DNA from: an uncultured Clostridia bacterium | GTDB taxonomy: Bacteria > Bacillota_A > Clostridia > Christensenellales > Aristaeellaceae | Direction: 5' to 3' | Length of the DNA stretch: 9,457 nt | Assembly: GCA_946408865.1 (NCBI GenBank) | Contig: CAMJTZ010000067.1 | Location: forward strand, 1-9,457 | Translations under genes and position numbers: made by a program | Shown: in pieces, positions 1 through 7,254 of the stretch | Layout: the number at the start of each line of letters is the position of its first letter | Numbering within the stretch: position 1 is the first letter of the stretch | The notes under the pieces: generated by a model | Database searches by the model: none | The model's input: the letters and a program-made list of their open reading frames with translations, nothing else | Told to the model about the DNA's origin: nothing

Positions 1-18
1 CATGGTTCTGTCCTCCAT
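1..18 (-). promoter_or_regulatory. Ribosome binding site and start codon of the next gene
   Basis: Read on the minus strand, just after the stop of the beta-helix gene, there is a GGAGGA motif (complement of 11-16) followed about 8 bases later by an ATG at 3-1. A second ATG at 18-16 is in the same frame, five codons upstream, but overlaps the motif and has no site of its own, so 3-1 is the better start. The close spacing suggests co-transcription with the beta-helix gene. Nothing of the product is visible. Confidence 0.55.
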
Positions 19-22
19 AAAA

Positions 23-958
23 TCAGAATTCAGAAAACGGTCCGGGCAGTACCGTTTTTTTCGTACGTCCCGGCAGGTCCGGTGCCGCCGCGACCGGTTT
101 GATATCCTTCGGGTTCAGGATCATTTTCAATTTCTCCAGCTCGTTGCGGAAGCCGAAGGGCTTGTCCTCCGCAGCGGAAAAGGAAAACGCTCCGGTTTCC
201 TCATCCACGCTGATGTTGAACCATCCGTTCTGCCCTTCGCTGTCAAAACCGCAGAATTCCTGCCAGGCCGGAAGATTCAGACAGACTTCCGGTTCCGGAT
301 ACATCACCCGCAGATAACCGCCCTGCATGCGCACATACAGATTGCCCTCCGCCGTGTTGTCCCGGGTCGGAAAGACGACAGCCGCCTCTCCGCAATCGTA
401 GAAGATATTGTTGATGATCCGTGCGTCGCGGGATGTTCCGCCCCGCTCCAGGCCGTGATGCCGGAACGGAACAGGCTTTAGATAGTATCCGCTGTGACGG
501 CATTTCCCGATCAGGTTATGCACGATCCGCAGCCGGTCTGTGCCCTCCCCGTAGACGCCGTAGCCGTTCACCACGTCATGCTCCCGGAGTTTGTACCAGC
601 CAGAAGAACCGGGTTCATCCGGAACCTTCGCGGGATCGAAGCGGCCTTCCACGTTCCAGATGACGTTGTTGTCAATCAGATTGATCCCGTCCCGGGTGCA
701 CTCGATGAAAATCGCTTCCCGCTGTTCGATACCATTGATGAACAGATTTCCCGTGATCCGGTTGTTCATATTGCCGCAGTCCAGCCACAGATGGTCCGCC
801 CGCAGCGTATTCCGGAAGATATTGTTCCGGAACAGGGCGTCCACGCTGTTATGCAGTTTGATGGCGCCGGCCTCCCAGCTCAGTTCCATCTTCTGCCATC
901 CCGTTCCCTCGAGAGCGCTTCCCACGCGCTTGGCGTCAGCGTTTCCCATCTTTCCCAC
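23..958 (-). CDS. Right-handed parallel beta-helix protein, 5'-truncated (C-terminal part)
   Basis: This is the C-terminal part of a pectate-lyase-like beta-helix protein, a fold used by many enzymes that act on plant or host polysaccharides. From about residue 17 the sequence shows successive coils with asparagine-ladder motifs: GAIKLHN (31-37), FRNNIF (43-48), NRITGNLFI (66-74), LIDNNVI (94-100), IINNIF (181-186) and TAEGNLYV (202-209). A less repetitive tail follows (about 220-311). Relatives are typically around 600 residues, so the N-terminal half, probably including any signal peptide, is missing. The first 16 or so codons, including the ATG at 958, are read from the opposite strand of an AraC gene fragment, so this start is accidental and homology stops near position 910. 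No convincing ribosome binding site was identified for it. The substrate cannot be told. It is probably a pseudogene remnant, or the edge of an assembly chimera. Confidence 0.7.
   Translation of the reverse strand: MGKMGNADAKRVGSALEGTGWQKMELSWEAGAIKLHNSVDALFRNNIFRNTLRADHLWLDCGNMNNRITGNLFINGIEQREAIFIECTRDGINLIDNNVIWNVEGRFDPAKVPDEPGSSGWYKLREHDVVNGYGVYGEGTDRLRIVHNLIGKCRHSGYYLKPVPFRHHGLERGGTSRDARIINNIFYDCGEAAVVFPTRDNTAEGNLYVRMQGGYLRVMYPEPEVCLNLPAWQEFCGFDSEGQNGWFNISVDEETGAFSFSAAEDKPFGFRNELEKLKMILNPKDIKPVAAAPDLPGRTKKTVLPGPFSEF
899..913. other. Head-to-head junction of two truncated genes
   Basis: On the minus strand, beta-helix family sequence (EGTGWQKMELSWEAGAIKLHN region) can be followed up to the Glu codon at 910-908. 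On the plus strand, AraC-type helix-turn-helix sequence begins with the Ser-Leu codons at 905-910. The two homologies therefore meet within roughly ten bases, at the palindrome CTCGAG (908-913). Neither gene has its own 5' part or promoter here. No insertion sequence, target duplication or long repeat is visible at the joint, which is compatible with a short-homology deletion or a chimeric contig. Confidence 0.6.
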
Positions 959-1231
959 TTCTTCTCGGAAAAACTGCGCACCAACTTCCGCCGTTTTATC
1001 AACGCAATCCGGATTGATAAAGCCCGTCTGCTGATGCGGGATCCAAACCTGACCCTGACTGAAATCTGTGACGCCTGCGGCTATACCAACACCCGCACCT
1101 TCCGCCGCGCTTTCCAGCAGGAAACCGGTTGTCTGCCCTCAGAGCACCTGATCATGCTGCGGAAGCGGGTGGCGGAAGGCAGGGAGAACAGCAGACAGCA
1201 ATCTTATCAGAGCATCCTGCACAGTATGTAA
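902..1231 (+). pseudogene. AraC-family transcriptional regulator, C-terminal DNA-binding fragment
   Basis: Only the AraC/XylS DNA-binding domain remains, about 109 codons ending at TAA 1229-1231. It carries both helix-turn-helix units: the first around LESASHALGVSVSHLSHFF (908-964) and the second around LTEICDACGYTNTRTFRRAF (1052-1111), followed by the family signature ETGCLPSEH. AraC proteins of this kind normally have another 170 or more residues in front, for ligand sensing or dimerisation, and those are absent. The reading frame stays open upstream to an ATG at 494, but that part is only the antisense of the beta-helix gene and is not a real N-terminus. Such regulators often sit divergently beside carbohydrate-degradation genes, which fits the truncated beta-helix gene next door. 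It is probably non-functional. Confidence 0.75.
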
Positions 1232-1247
1232 AAGCGCTGTGCGCTTT
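1231..1247. terminator. Symmetric hairpin between convergent genes, possible bidirectional terminator
   Basis: AAAGCGC (1231-1237) and GCGCTTT (1241-1247) form a perfect 7-bp stem with a 3-base loop. It begins at the last base of the AraC fragment's stop and ends 6 bases before the aminopeptidase stop codon, which lies on the other strand. The A/T ends of the stem give a short U run in either direction. The U run is short and partly inside the stem, so termination may be weak. Confidence 0.45.
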
Positions 1248-1253
1248 CGCCGT

Positions 1254-2477
1254 TCAGAACGCCCACCTGCCCCGGCGGAAAACCGGAACAGTCCGGCCGT
1301 CGCGGGTGACGGCGTCAATATCCAGTCCCTCATAACCGATCATGAAATCCTCATGGATCATGGAGTCGTTGACGCCCATGGCACGGCATTCCTCCAGGGT
1401 TTTGTTTTCATATCCCGCGATCGTATCGGCGAAGCCTGCTCCGAGCGCCAGATGGCAGGCCGCGTTCTCATCAAACAGCGTCTCGTAAAACAGCAGGCCG
1501 GATTCGGAGATCGGGGAGTTCACAGGCACCAGAGCGCACTCACCCAGGCAGGCGGCGCCTTCATCCATGGCGATCATCTGCTCCAGGAGTGCCTGGTTCT
1601 TTTCAGCCCGGACCTCAACGGCTTTTCCGTTTGCGAAGCGGACGGAGAAGTTTTCAATCAGCTGGCCCTGATAGGACAGCGGCCTGGTGGCGTAAACAAT
1701 CCCTTCAGCTTTTCCGCGCATCGGGGAAATAAAACACTCCTCCGTTGGAATGTTGGGATTGAAGGATATCCCCTTCAGACTGGTATCGCAGCCGCCCCTG
1801 AACTGTCCCTCCGGGATCATGCCTACCGTGAGATCTGTTCCGTTATCGCCTTTGTAGTGCAGTTCAGCGATGCCGAGACTGTTGAGATAGGCGCAGCGGC
1901 CGCTCAAATCCTTGTCGTGCGCTTCCCAGGCTGCCACAGGATCATCGGTCACGCGCGAGGTAAAGAGGATCATCTCCCAGAGTTTTTCAACTGCTTTTCC
2001 CTTCGGCAGATGCGGGAAAATCTTCTTTGCCCAGGCTGCGCCGGGAACCGCCGCGATGCACCACTGATACTTGTTTTCCATCCTGTCCATGTATGGCTTG
2101 ACAATCGGCCAGCTCTTCCGGTCCGCCTTCGCCATCTTTTTCTGATTGATGCCCTTCAGTCCGTCCGGATCCTGAGAAACCAGGTAGATACGGCACGGAA
2201 GCGTATCCACATAGTGCTGGAGCCTGACTTTTTCCCACTCCTCTACTGTGGCCAGAGCGGCAACCGTCTGGTGGCGCACATGAAGCTTTTCCAGAGGCTG
2301 ATATTCAAATTCCACCCTCACCTTCCGGGCGCCAGCCCTGTAGCATTCATCCACCAGCAGCTCCACAAATTTCGGCTGGTCGAGATCGCATCTGATGATG
2401 ACATCCTGTCCTTTCTGAATATTGACGCCGACGCGGGCGATCAGGCAGGCATATTTCCGAAGGACTGTGATCTTCAT
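1254..2477 (-). CDS. M29-family metallo-aminopeptidase
   Basis: This 407-residue protein matches the usual length of family M29 (AmpS/PepS/AmpT type), cytosolic aminopeptidases with a two-metal centre that remove N-terminal residues from peptides. The C-terminal catalytic half holds the family motifs: NIPTEECF (242-249, metal-binding Glu), GAACLGECAL (307-316, Glu313), FYETLFDENAACHLALG (330-346, His342) and NDSMIHEDFMIG (370-381, His375 and Asp377). No signal peptide is seen. The start at 2477 is supported by a purine-rich AGGAGAGGA site (complement of 2483-2491). It is the last gene of the minus-strand run, 36 bases after the aldo/keto-reductase-like gene, and a small hairpin follows its stop. 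Family identity is secure; the peptide preference is not visible. Confidence 0.92.
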   Translation of the reverse strand: MKITVLRKYACLIARVGVNIQKGQDVIIRCDLDQPKFVELLVDECYRAGARKVRVEFEYQPLEKLHVRHQTVAALATVEEWEKVRLQHYVDTLPCRIYLVSQDPDGLKGINQKKMAKADRKSWPIVKPYMDRMENKYQWCIAAVPGAAWAKKIFPHLPKGKAVEKLWEMILFTSRVTDDPVAAWEAHDKDLSGRCAYLNSLGIAELHYKGDNGTDLTVGMIPEGQFRGGCDTSLKGISFNPNIPTEECFISPMRGKAEGIVYATRPLSYQGQLIENFSVRFANGKAVEVRAEKNQALLEQMIAMDEGAACLGECALVPVNSPISESGLLFYETLFDENAACHLALGAGFADTIAGYENKTLEECRAMGVNDSMIHEDFMIGYEGLDIDAVTRDGRTVPVFRRGRWAF

Positions 2478-2513
2478 GCTGTTCCTCTCCTGTCTGTTTT
2501 TGAATGAATGATC

Positions 2514-3665
2514 TCACCTGCCGAAGAGTTTCGCCGTACCGGCCATTCTCCCGGCAACCTTTACACCAAACGGGCAGCGGCTTTCACAGCCCTTGCATGC
2601 GATACATTCCCCCGCGTGATGATCCAGGGAGAGATAATGCTGTTTCAGGGATTCAGGTGTTTCCGGCTGCATAACTGCGAGATCATAAAGCTTGTTCACC
2701 ATCGCAATGTCTATGCCCGCCGGACAGGGCTTGCAGTGGCCACAGTAAGTACATTCCCCGCCGGCAAAAGTATGCTGCGGTGCACCGGCCAGAACAGACG
2801 CATAATCCTTCTCACTGTCTGCAGCCGTCTCATAGGCGACCGCAGCGTCAACCTGTTCTGCTGTGTCATAGCCGCAGAGAACCGAAACCACACCCGGCTT
2901 GGTCAGCGCGTAGTGAATGCACTGAGCCGGCGTCAGCGCCACTCCGAAGGGAGAACGCTTCGCGTCAAACAGGCGGCCGCCGGCGAAAGGTTTCATACAG
3001 GTGATGCCCACATTCTGCTGTTCACAGATCTTATACATCCTGACACGGACAGGATCCACGCCATTCAGGCCGTCCGCGTAGGTTTCCGCAAAATAGTTGT
3101 CAATATCGTCTGTCGGCGGCATCAGATCAAAGGCGGGGTTCACGCTGAACAGAATCATCTCCGCCAGTCCGCTTTCAGCCGCCCTGATCGCAATGACCGG
3201 ATTGTGTGTGGACAGTCCGATATGCCGGATCTTTCCCTGCTTCTTCAGTTCCAGCACATAATCCAGATAAGGGCCGGGCCTGGAAACAAGATCCCAGTCG
3301 CTTTCCTGGTCCACATAATGAATCATTCCCAGATCGATATAATCCGTCTTCAGCCGTGTCAGCAGGTCCTCAAAAGCGATCCGGCACTGTCCGGCGTCCC
3401 TTGTCCGGGTATACTGCCCGTTCTGGTATGTAGAGCCTATATGTCCCTGAACATACCATCCGGCGCGGTCCTCCGCAATAGCCTGACCGATGATATCCCT
3501 GGATTTCGGATCAGGCATCCAGCAGTCGACAATGTTTATTCCCTTGCGGTGAGCATACTTCATCAGGGCAACTGATTCGTTTTCCTCATGCCGCTCCAGC
3601 CATTCACCGCCGAAGCCGATTTCACTGACCTGCAATCCGGTTTTTCCAAGACACCTGTACCTCAT
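2514..3665 (-). CDS. Aldo/keto-reductase-family protein with C-terminal 2[4Fe-4S] ferredoxin region
   Basis: This 383-residue protein has two parts. Residues 1-290 follow the aldo/keto reductase TIM barrel, with KTGLQVSEIGFGG (8-20), DYIDLGMIH (108-116) and RHIGLSTHN (147-155). Residues 300-370 carry two cysteine clusters, CTYCGHCKPCP (305-315) and CIACKGCESRCP (354-365), expected to bind two [4Fe-4S] centres. Of the classic Asp-Tyr-Lys-His tetrad, Asp47 and His116 are present. The Tyr position reads Asp52 (DCWMPDPKS), and the Lys position lies in a WYVQGHIGS stretch without Lys. From memory this WMPDPKS/QGHIGSTYQNG form recurs in a clostridial subfamily, so it is probably ancestral there rather than a mutation. 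A redox role with ferredoxin-like electron transfer is likely, but the substrate is unknown. The start has a strong AGGAGGGTG site. The gene lies 51 bases after the ABM gene. Confidence 0.88.
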   Translation of the reverse strand: MRYRCLGKTGLQVSEIGFGGEWLERHEENESVALMKYAHRKGINIVDCWMPDPKSRDIIGQAIAEDRAGWYVQGHIGSTYQNGQYTRTRDAGQCRIAFEDLLTRLKTDYIDLGMIHYVDQESDWDLVSRPGPYLDYVLELKKQGKIRHIGLSTHNPVIAIRAAESGLAEMILFSVNPAFDLMPPTDDIDNYFAETYADGLNGVDPVRVRMYKICEQQNVGITCMKPFAGGRLFDAKRSPFGVALTPAQCIHYALTKPGVVSVLCGYDTAEQVDAAVAYETAADSEKDYASVLAGAPQHTFAGGECTYCGHCKPCPAGIDIAMVNKLYDLAVMQPETPESLKQHYLSLDHHAGECIACKGCESRCPFGVKVAGRMAGTAKLFGR

Positions 3666-3703
3666 GTTCCACCCTCCTGATAAGTCTGTGATCAGAACAG
3701 TCC

Positions 3704-3716
3704 GGAACCCGGTTCC
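3704..3716 (-). repeat. Small hairpin after the ABM gene stop
   Basis: GGAAC-CCG-GTTCC forms a 5-bp stem with a 3-base loop directly beside the stop codon of the ABM-domain gene (3719-3717). There is no U run, so it is unlikely to be a full terminator. It could affect mRNA processing or be chance. Confidence 0.25.
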
Positions 3717-4037
3717 CTACTTTCTGATGAACCTCTCATCTGTTCCGATATCCGCGCTCACAAAACGTTCCGCTGTCATATGAAGATCATACTTTTCCCG
3801 GAGCACAGCCAGCTGCGCCATCATCGGGGAAGCGTGATGCGCATCAATGGCGGCCTGATCCGTCCAGCTGTCGATCAGCAAAACGGTTTCAGGATCATCC
3901 AGCGGCTGAAAATACTGATAGCGCAGGTTGCCCGGTTCTTTCCGGATGTTTTCCGCGATGCCGGCGGCTTCCATTTCTTCCGCAAAAGCCCTGGCGTTTC
4001 CGTTCGTTCCTTTGTAATACAAATGGACCGTAATCAT
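3717..4037 (-). CDS. Antibiotic-biosynthesis-monooxygenase (ABM) domain protein, putative quinol monooxygenase
   Basis: This 106-residue protein spans a single ferredoxin-like ABM domain, as in YgiN-type quinol monooxygenases and related cofactor-free oxygenases or dimeric binding proteins. It begins with a beta strand (MITVHLYYKG). A helix rich in Ala and Glu follows (about 13-27), then the core strand YQYFQPLDDPETVLLIDSW (40-58), typical of the family. The helix DQAAIDAHHASPMMAQL (60-76) has the expected HHxSP-like pattern. No signal peptide or membrane segment is seen. The start at 4037 is preceded by an AGAGGAG site. It lies between the NUDIX-HD gene (35 bases upstream) and the aldo/keto-reductase-like gene (51 bases downstream), and both could share its transcript. 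The family is clear, but ABM members vary so widely in function that no reaction should be assigned. Confidence 0.85.
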   Translation of the reverse strand: MITVHLYYKGTNGNARAFAEEMEAAGIAENIRKEPGNLRYQYFQPLDDPETVLLIDSWTDQAAIDAHHASPMMAQLAVLREKYDLHMTAERFVSADIGTDERFIRK

Positions 4038-4072
4038 CTGACATTCTCCTCTGCAGACCTGGTTTTCCGTTT

Positions 4073-5308
4073 TTACCTGTATCCGGTATAGTTCTCGCCG
4101 CCGATCAGGATGTCCATCCTGTACTGTTCCATAAAGCGGTCTGTACTCTCGGTCTTTGCGTTCCAGAGCGCCTTCGCTTCCGGCGTAACAAGCGGGCAGT
4201 CGTGCTGCATCGGATGCGTGTAGCGTTCGTAATGGTTGTAGCAGTCATAGAAGGTCGCCCCTTCCTTTCTGGCCCGGACAATCAACGTATCCATTACAAT
4301 GCCGAGAAGTCCCATATCGTCGAGAAGATCCGCCTCCATCAGCATCAGGAGATTCCGGTCGACGGCCGGATCCTTCATGCGCCATTTTTCGGAGTGCAAA
4401 CCGACAAGATCCGCAATGTACTCCGCCCGTGCGGGATCATATCCGTTGGCCAGCAGCCAGTCCCTTGCAATCGGCACTCCCGCCTTCGCGTGATCCGTGC
4501 CTGATTGCGCGGAAACGGCCCGCCCCACGTCATGAAAAATCGTCGCCGCCATCAGGTCCTCGTACCGAAGCCCTGTTTTGTCCGGCGTGGCATCATAAAG
4601 CCGTTTCGCCCATCCGAGCACGCGCTTGGTATGCTCATAGCGTGTATAGCCAAACTCCATCTTGTGTATTCCGACGCCGTTCCCGCCTTCGGTCTGAACC
4701 GCTCCCAGCGTATGCTTCACGAAGGAAAGCATTCCCAGGTAATCCGCGTCTCCCAGTGACCGCACCGCCGCTTCTTCCGTCTTTTCCCAGCTCTGTCTCC
4801 GAAGTTCCTCATCCGCCATATCCATTACGCGCATTTCCCGCTGGATAAACGGCTCGCCGATTCGTTCGAACGCTTTCCGATTCCGGTGGACCGGCATAGA
4901 CAGGTTTTCAACCCAGACCGGTTCCGCCCCTTCCAGAATCTCATGCTCGTCCGGCTTTCTCGGAACCGTTTCCCCGGTAACATCGCAGAAATAGTAATAA
5001 TTCCTCTGTTCGAATATCCCGTCCGGATCTTTGCTGTCCTGCTGTCTCCGGATCACGATTCCGAATTCCCGGATGGATTCGGGAATCACGATCTGTCCCG
5101 TTTCCTCCGCCACTTCCCGCCGCACCGCCTGCTCCGGCGTTTCCCCGGCCTCGATTCCCCCGCCCGGAAACTCATAGCAGTCGTGCTTCTTTATATAATT
5201 GAGAAGGACTTTCCCGTCCTTCAGAATCACTGCCCTTGCCGACGGCCGCTCGTATACCTTCCCTTCCGGATTGTAGTTTTCCCTGTCCATGCGAAACAAT
5301 TCTCTCAT
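4073..5308 (-). CDS. NUDIX hydrolase-HD domain fusion protein
   Basis: This 411-residue protein joins two hydrolase domains. Residues about 20-150 are a NUDIX domain with a complete box, G50-x5-E56-x7-R64-E65-x2-E68-E69-x-G71, which coordinates metal for cleaving diphosphates linked to a nucleoside or other group. Residues about 215-385 are an HD-type metal phosphohydrolase domain: His226 (YEHTKRV), the His259-Asp260 pair (IFHDVG), His273, His305 (GLHSEKW) and an Asp in MEADLLDDMG (324-333). A helical linker (about 155-195) joins them. Both active sites look intact, so it could act in two steps on a nucleotide-type substrate. No substrate is evident. The start at 5308 has a CAGGAG site 8 bases away; an inner ATG at 5290 is less likely. 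It follows yggS by 31 bases and precedes the ABM gene by 35. Confidence 0.9.
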   Translation of the reverse strand: MRELFRMDRENYNPEGKVYERPSARAVILKDGKVLLNYIKKHDCYEFPGGGIEAGETPEQAVRREVAEETGQIVIPESIREFGIVIRRQQDSKDPDGIFEQRNYYYFCDVTGETVPRKPDEHEILEGAEPVWVENLSMPVHRNRKAFERIGEPFIQREMRVMDMADEELRRQSWEKTEEAAVRSLGDADYLGMLSFVKHTLGAVQTEGGNGVGIHKMEFGYTRYEHTKRVLGWAKRLYDATPDKTGLRYEDLMAATIFHDVGRAVSAQSGTDHAKAGVPIARDWLLANGYDPARAEYIADLVGLHSEKWRMKDPAVDRNLLMLMEADLLDDMGLLGIVMDTLIVRARKEGATFYDCYNHYERYTHPMQHDCPLVTPEAKALWNAKTESTDRFMEQYRMDILIGGENYTGYR

Positions 5309-5339
5309 CGCCGCTACTCCTGTTCGTCTTCGCCGTCAT

Positions 5340-6080
5340 TCAGTCCCTTCTCCCGAAAATGGCCGTTCCCACACGAACCATCGTGGCTCCTTCTTCCACC
5401 GCCACCTCAAAATCGCCTGTCATTCCCATGGAAAGCACCGGGCCGGGAAAATCCGGATCCGTCACCGAAAGAAGATCCTTCGCAGCCAGTTCCTGCGCGA
5501 GATTCTTCAGGCCGCGAAAGTAATACCGGTTTGTCTCCGGCTCCTCCGTAAAAGGCGCGGAAGTCATGAGGCCAAGCACCCGGACATGCGAAAACGCGGC
5601 AATCTCCTGTGCCGCCCGGAATACACTGTCCGGATCATATCCCCATTTGCTTTCCTCGCCGGCAATATTGACTTCCAGAAGAATCCGCATCAGCTGATCC
5701 TTTTTTGCTGCTTCCTTCTCAATCTGCTCCGCCAGCGGTACAGAATCCACCGAGTGGACAAGTACGGTCCGGCCGATCAGGTATTTCACCTTGTTCTTCT
5801 GAAGGTGTCCGATCATATGCCACCGGATCGGTCTGCCCGCCCCGGGATGGTTGTTCTGTTCAATCTTCTGTGTCAGTTCCTGGACATAGTTTTCCCCGAA
5901 ATCCGCCGCTCCGGACGCGCAGGCCTCCAGGATATCCGAAAAAGGCTTCCGTTTGCTTACGGCAATCAGCGTGACTTCCTCCGGGCGGCGGCCGGATCTC
6001 CCGCAGGCAGCCTCGATCCTGCTGCGGACAAACCGGAGATTGTCAGCGATGCTGACGGCGGTTTCCATTTCGTTGTTCAT
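5340..6080 (-). CDS. yggS: YggS-family pyridoxal phosphate homeostasis protein
   Basis: This 246-residue protein is a member of the YggS/PLPBP family, single-domain TIM-barrel proteins that bind pyridoxal 5'-phosphate and help keep vitamin B6 and amino-acid pools balanced, with no known enzyme activity. The PLP lysine is Lys43 in LIAVSKRKP. Other family motifs are FGENYVQE (61-68), WHMIGHLQKNK (87-97), EVNIAGEESKWG (136-147) and LSMGMTGDFEVA (216-227). The start at 6080 is preferred: it has an AGAGGG site 7 bases upstream and gives the normal family length. The longer frame from 6167 would run into the preceding gene's end and adds 29 residues unlike the family. In many Firmicutes this gene sits in a division cluster with sepF, but that context is absent here. 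Confidence 0.95.
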   Translation of the reverse strand: MNNEMETAVSIADNLRFVRSRIEAACGRSGRRPEEVTLIAVSKRKPFSDILEACASGAADFGENYVQELTQKIEQNNHPGAGRPIRWHMIGHLQKNKVKYLIGRTVLVHSVDSVPLAEQIEKEAAKKDQLMRILLEVNIAGEESKWGYDPDSVFRAAQEIAAFSHVRVLGLMTSAPFTEEPETNRYYFRGLKNLAQELAAKDLLSVTDPDFPGPVLSMGMTGDFEVAVEEGATMVRVGTAIFGRRD

Positions 6081-6141
6081 TGCGAACCCTCTTTCCTTTA
6101 GCCAGTCAGCCGATCCGTCTCCCCTGCCGCGGAAAACGGAA

Positions 6142-7254
6142 TCAGTTCCTGAAAAACCTGGATGCAAGATACTCGGTTACCGTCTGCCCTCCGGTGGCTC
6201 CCAGCTGCTGCAGGCACGCCAGGATTTCCTGCTGTTTTTCCTTTGGCATCTTCCGGAGCGCGCTCCACATTGCTTCGGCGCTTTTCCATTTCTGCTGGCT
6301 GATCTCGCTGAAGCTGTCAGCGCCGGTGGATTCAAACAGGGAAAAAATGATTTCCGTAAAGGACTGCCTGTCCGCCTCGCTCGTCTGTTCCAGCCAGCCG
6401 CTCGCGGATTTTCTGATCAGCAGGCTCGTTTTCGTCAGTTCCGCCGGAACGAAGTGATTCCCCGATACGTTCCAGCTGAACCCGTCATGCTGCAGAATTC
6501 CGGACTGGGAGCTTTTCACCACATGATGATCCGCGGAAGAAAAAAGAAGCAGACCGATAATGGATGTATCCGGAACGATGCTGATCACCCTGGAAAGGAT
6601 CCGCTGATACCCTTCCGTCAGGAGCGTTTCCTCCTGAAAGCCGGGGCCGTCGTTGGAATAGACCGCAAGAACGCGGTCCTGAACATCCCTTTCACAGAAG
6701 GCAGCCGCGTAAACCGCCAGGTTTCCGCCTTTGGAGTGTCCGCCGACACGCAGACTGCCCGGAAGGTCTCTGCCGACCCGGTTCAGGTACTGAATTGCCC
6801 GGCGCTGTCCTTCTGTTTCGGGCAAAAAACTGAGATTGAAATCCTCTTTCCAGCCGACCAGCGTTCCGTCTGTTCCGCGAAACGCGATATAAGCCGTCTG
6901 ATCCGGCAGCAGGATCGTTACGGCCGCGAGCTGCATATCCCGGGCGCTTTCCGTTTCATCCAGGAACCGGCACAGCCGGATATCCCTGTATCGGGCGCCG
7001 CAGAGCATCTTCTCCATCAGCAGCGGCGCTCTTGCTGTAAAAGATTTGCTCGCAAGGATTTCCTCATGCGTATGGTGCCGGAAAAAAGCCTCGCAAGCCT
7101 CCTGCAGGGAAATTTCTCTGCCGTCCATGGAAAGAATCCCTCTGAAATCCGTGTAAGCCAGTTCTGCCAGAACAAGATTATCCACTTCATTGAAAGGATC
7201 GGCATCAAAGGGGATGTCGCAGCGCCATTCCAGATAGTCGAAGATATTTCCCAT
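6142..7254 (-). CDS. DUF2974 (Mbeg1-like) alpha/beta hydrolase
   Basis: This 370-residue protein is of the Mbeg1-like/DUF2974 family, lipase-class alpha/beta hydrolases common in Firmicutes and of unknown substrate. The N-terminus MGNIFDYLEW...PFNEVDNLVLAEL is characteristic and fixes the start at 7254; an in-frame stop lies just upstream. AFRGTDGTLVGWKED (124-138) resembles the lipase-3 oxyanion region. The nucleophile elbow is GGHSKGG (171-177, Ser174). SNDGPGF (200-206) probably supplies the Asp, and a conserved His is in QHDGFSW (255-261) or GNHF (265-268). The last 90 or so residues are predicted mostly helical. No signal peptide is seen. The start has only a weak AAGGGAAG site and overlaps the end of a short upstream frame (TAATG), which may mean coupled translation. 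YggS follows after 61 bases. Confidence 0.88.
   Translation of the reverse strand: MGNIFDYLEWRCDIPFDADPFNEVDNLVLAELAYTDFRGILSMDGREISLQEACEAFFRHHTHEEILASKSFTARAPLLMEKMLCGARYRDIRLCRFLDETESARDMQLAAVTILLPDQTAYIAFRGTDGTLVGWKEDFNLSFLPETEGQRRAIQYLNRVGRDLPGSLRVGGHSKGGNLAVYAAAFCERDVQDRVLAVYSNDGPGFQEETLLTEGYQRILSRVISIVPDTSIIGLLLFSSADHHVVKSSQSGILQHDGFSWNVSGNHFVPAELTKTSLLIRKSASGWLEQTSEADRQSFTEIIFSLFESTGADSFSEISQQKWKSAEAMWSALRKMPKEKQQEILACLQQLGATGGQTVTEYLASRFFRN

Noticed and set aside
914..930. AGCGC/GCGCT hairpin near the junction as a recombination site
   Set aside because: The 5-bp stem lies inside AraC coding sequence and is short enough to be chance. No second copy is seen.
494..1231. A complete 245-residue AraC-family regulator
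   Set aside because: Only the last 109 or so residues match the AraC family. The front part is the antisense of the beta-helix gene and does not resemble a sensor domain.
1239..2507. Long plus-strand frame of 422 codons
   Set aside because: It is the antisense of the M29 aminopeptidase gene, whose motifs are clear. The plus-strand product resembles no family.
6081..6167. Longer start for yggS
   Set aside because: The extra 29 codons overlap the end of the DUF2974 gene and do not match the family. The ATG at 6080 has a good ribosome binding site.
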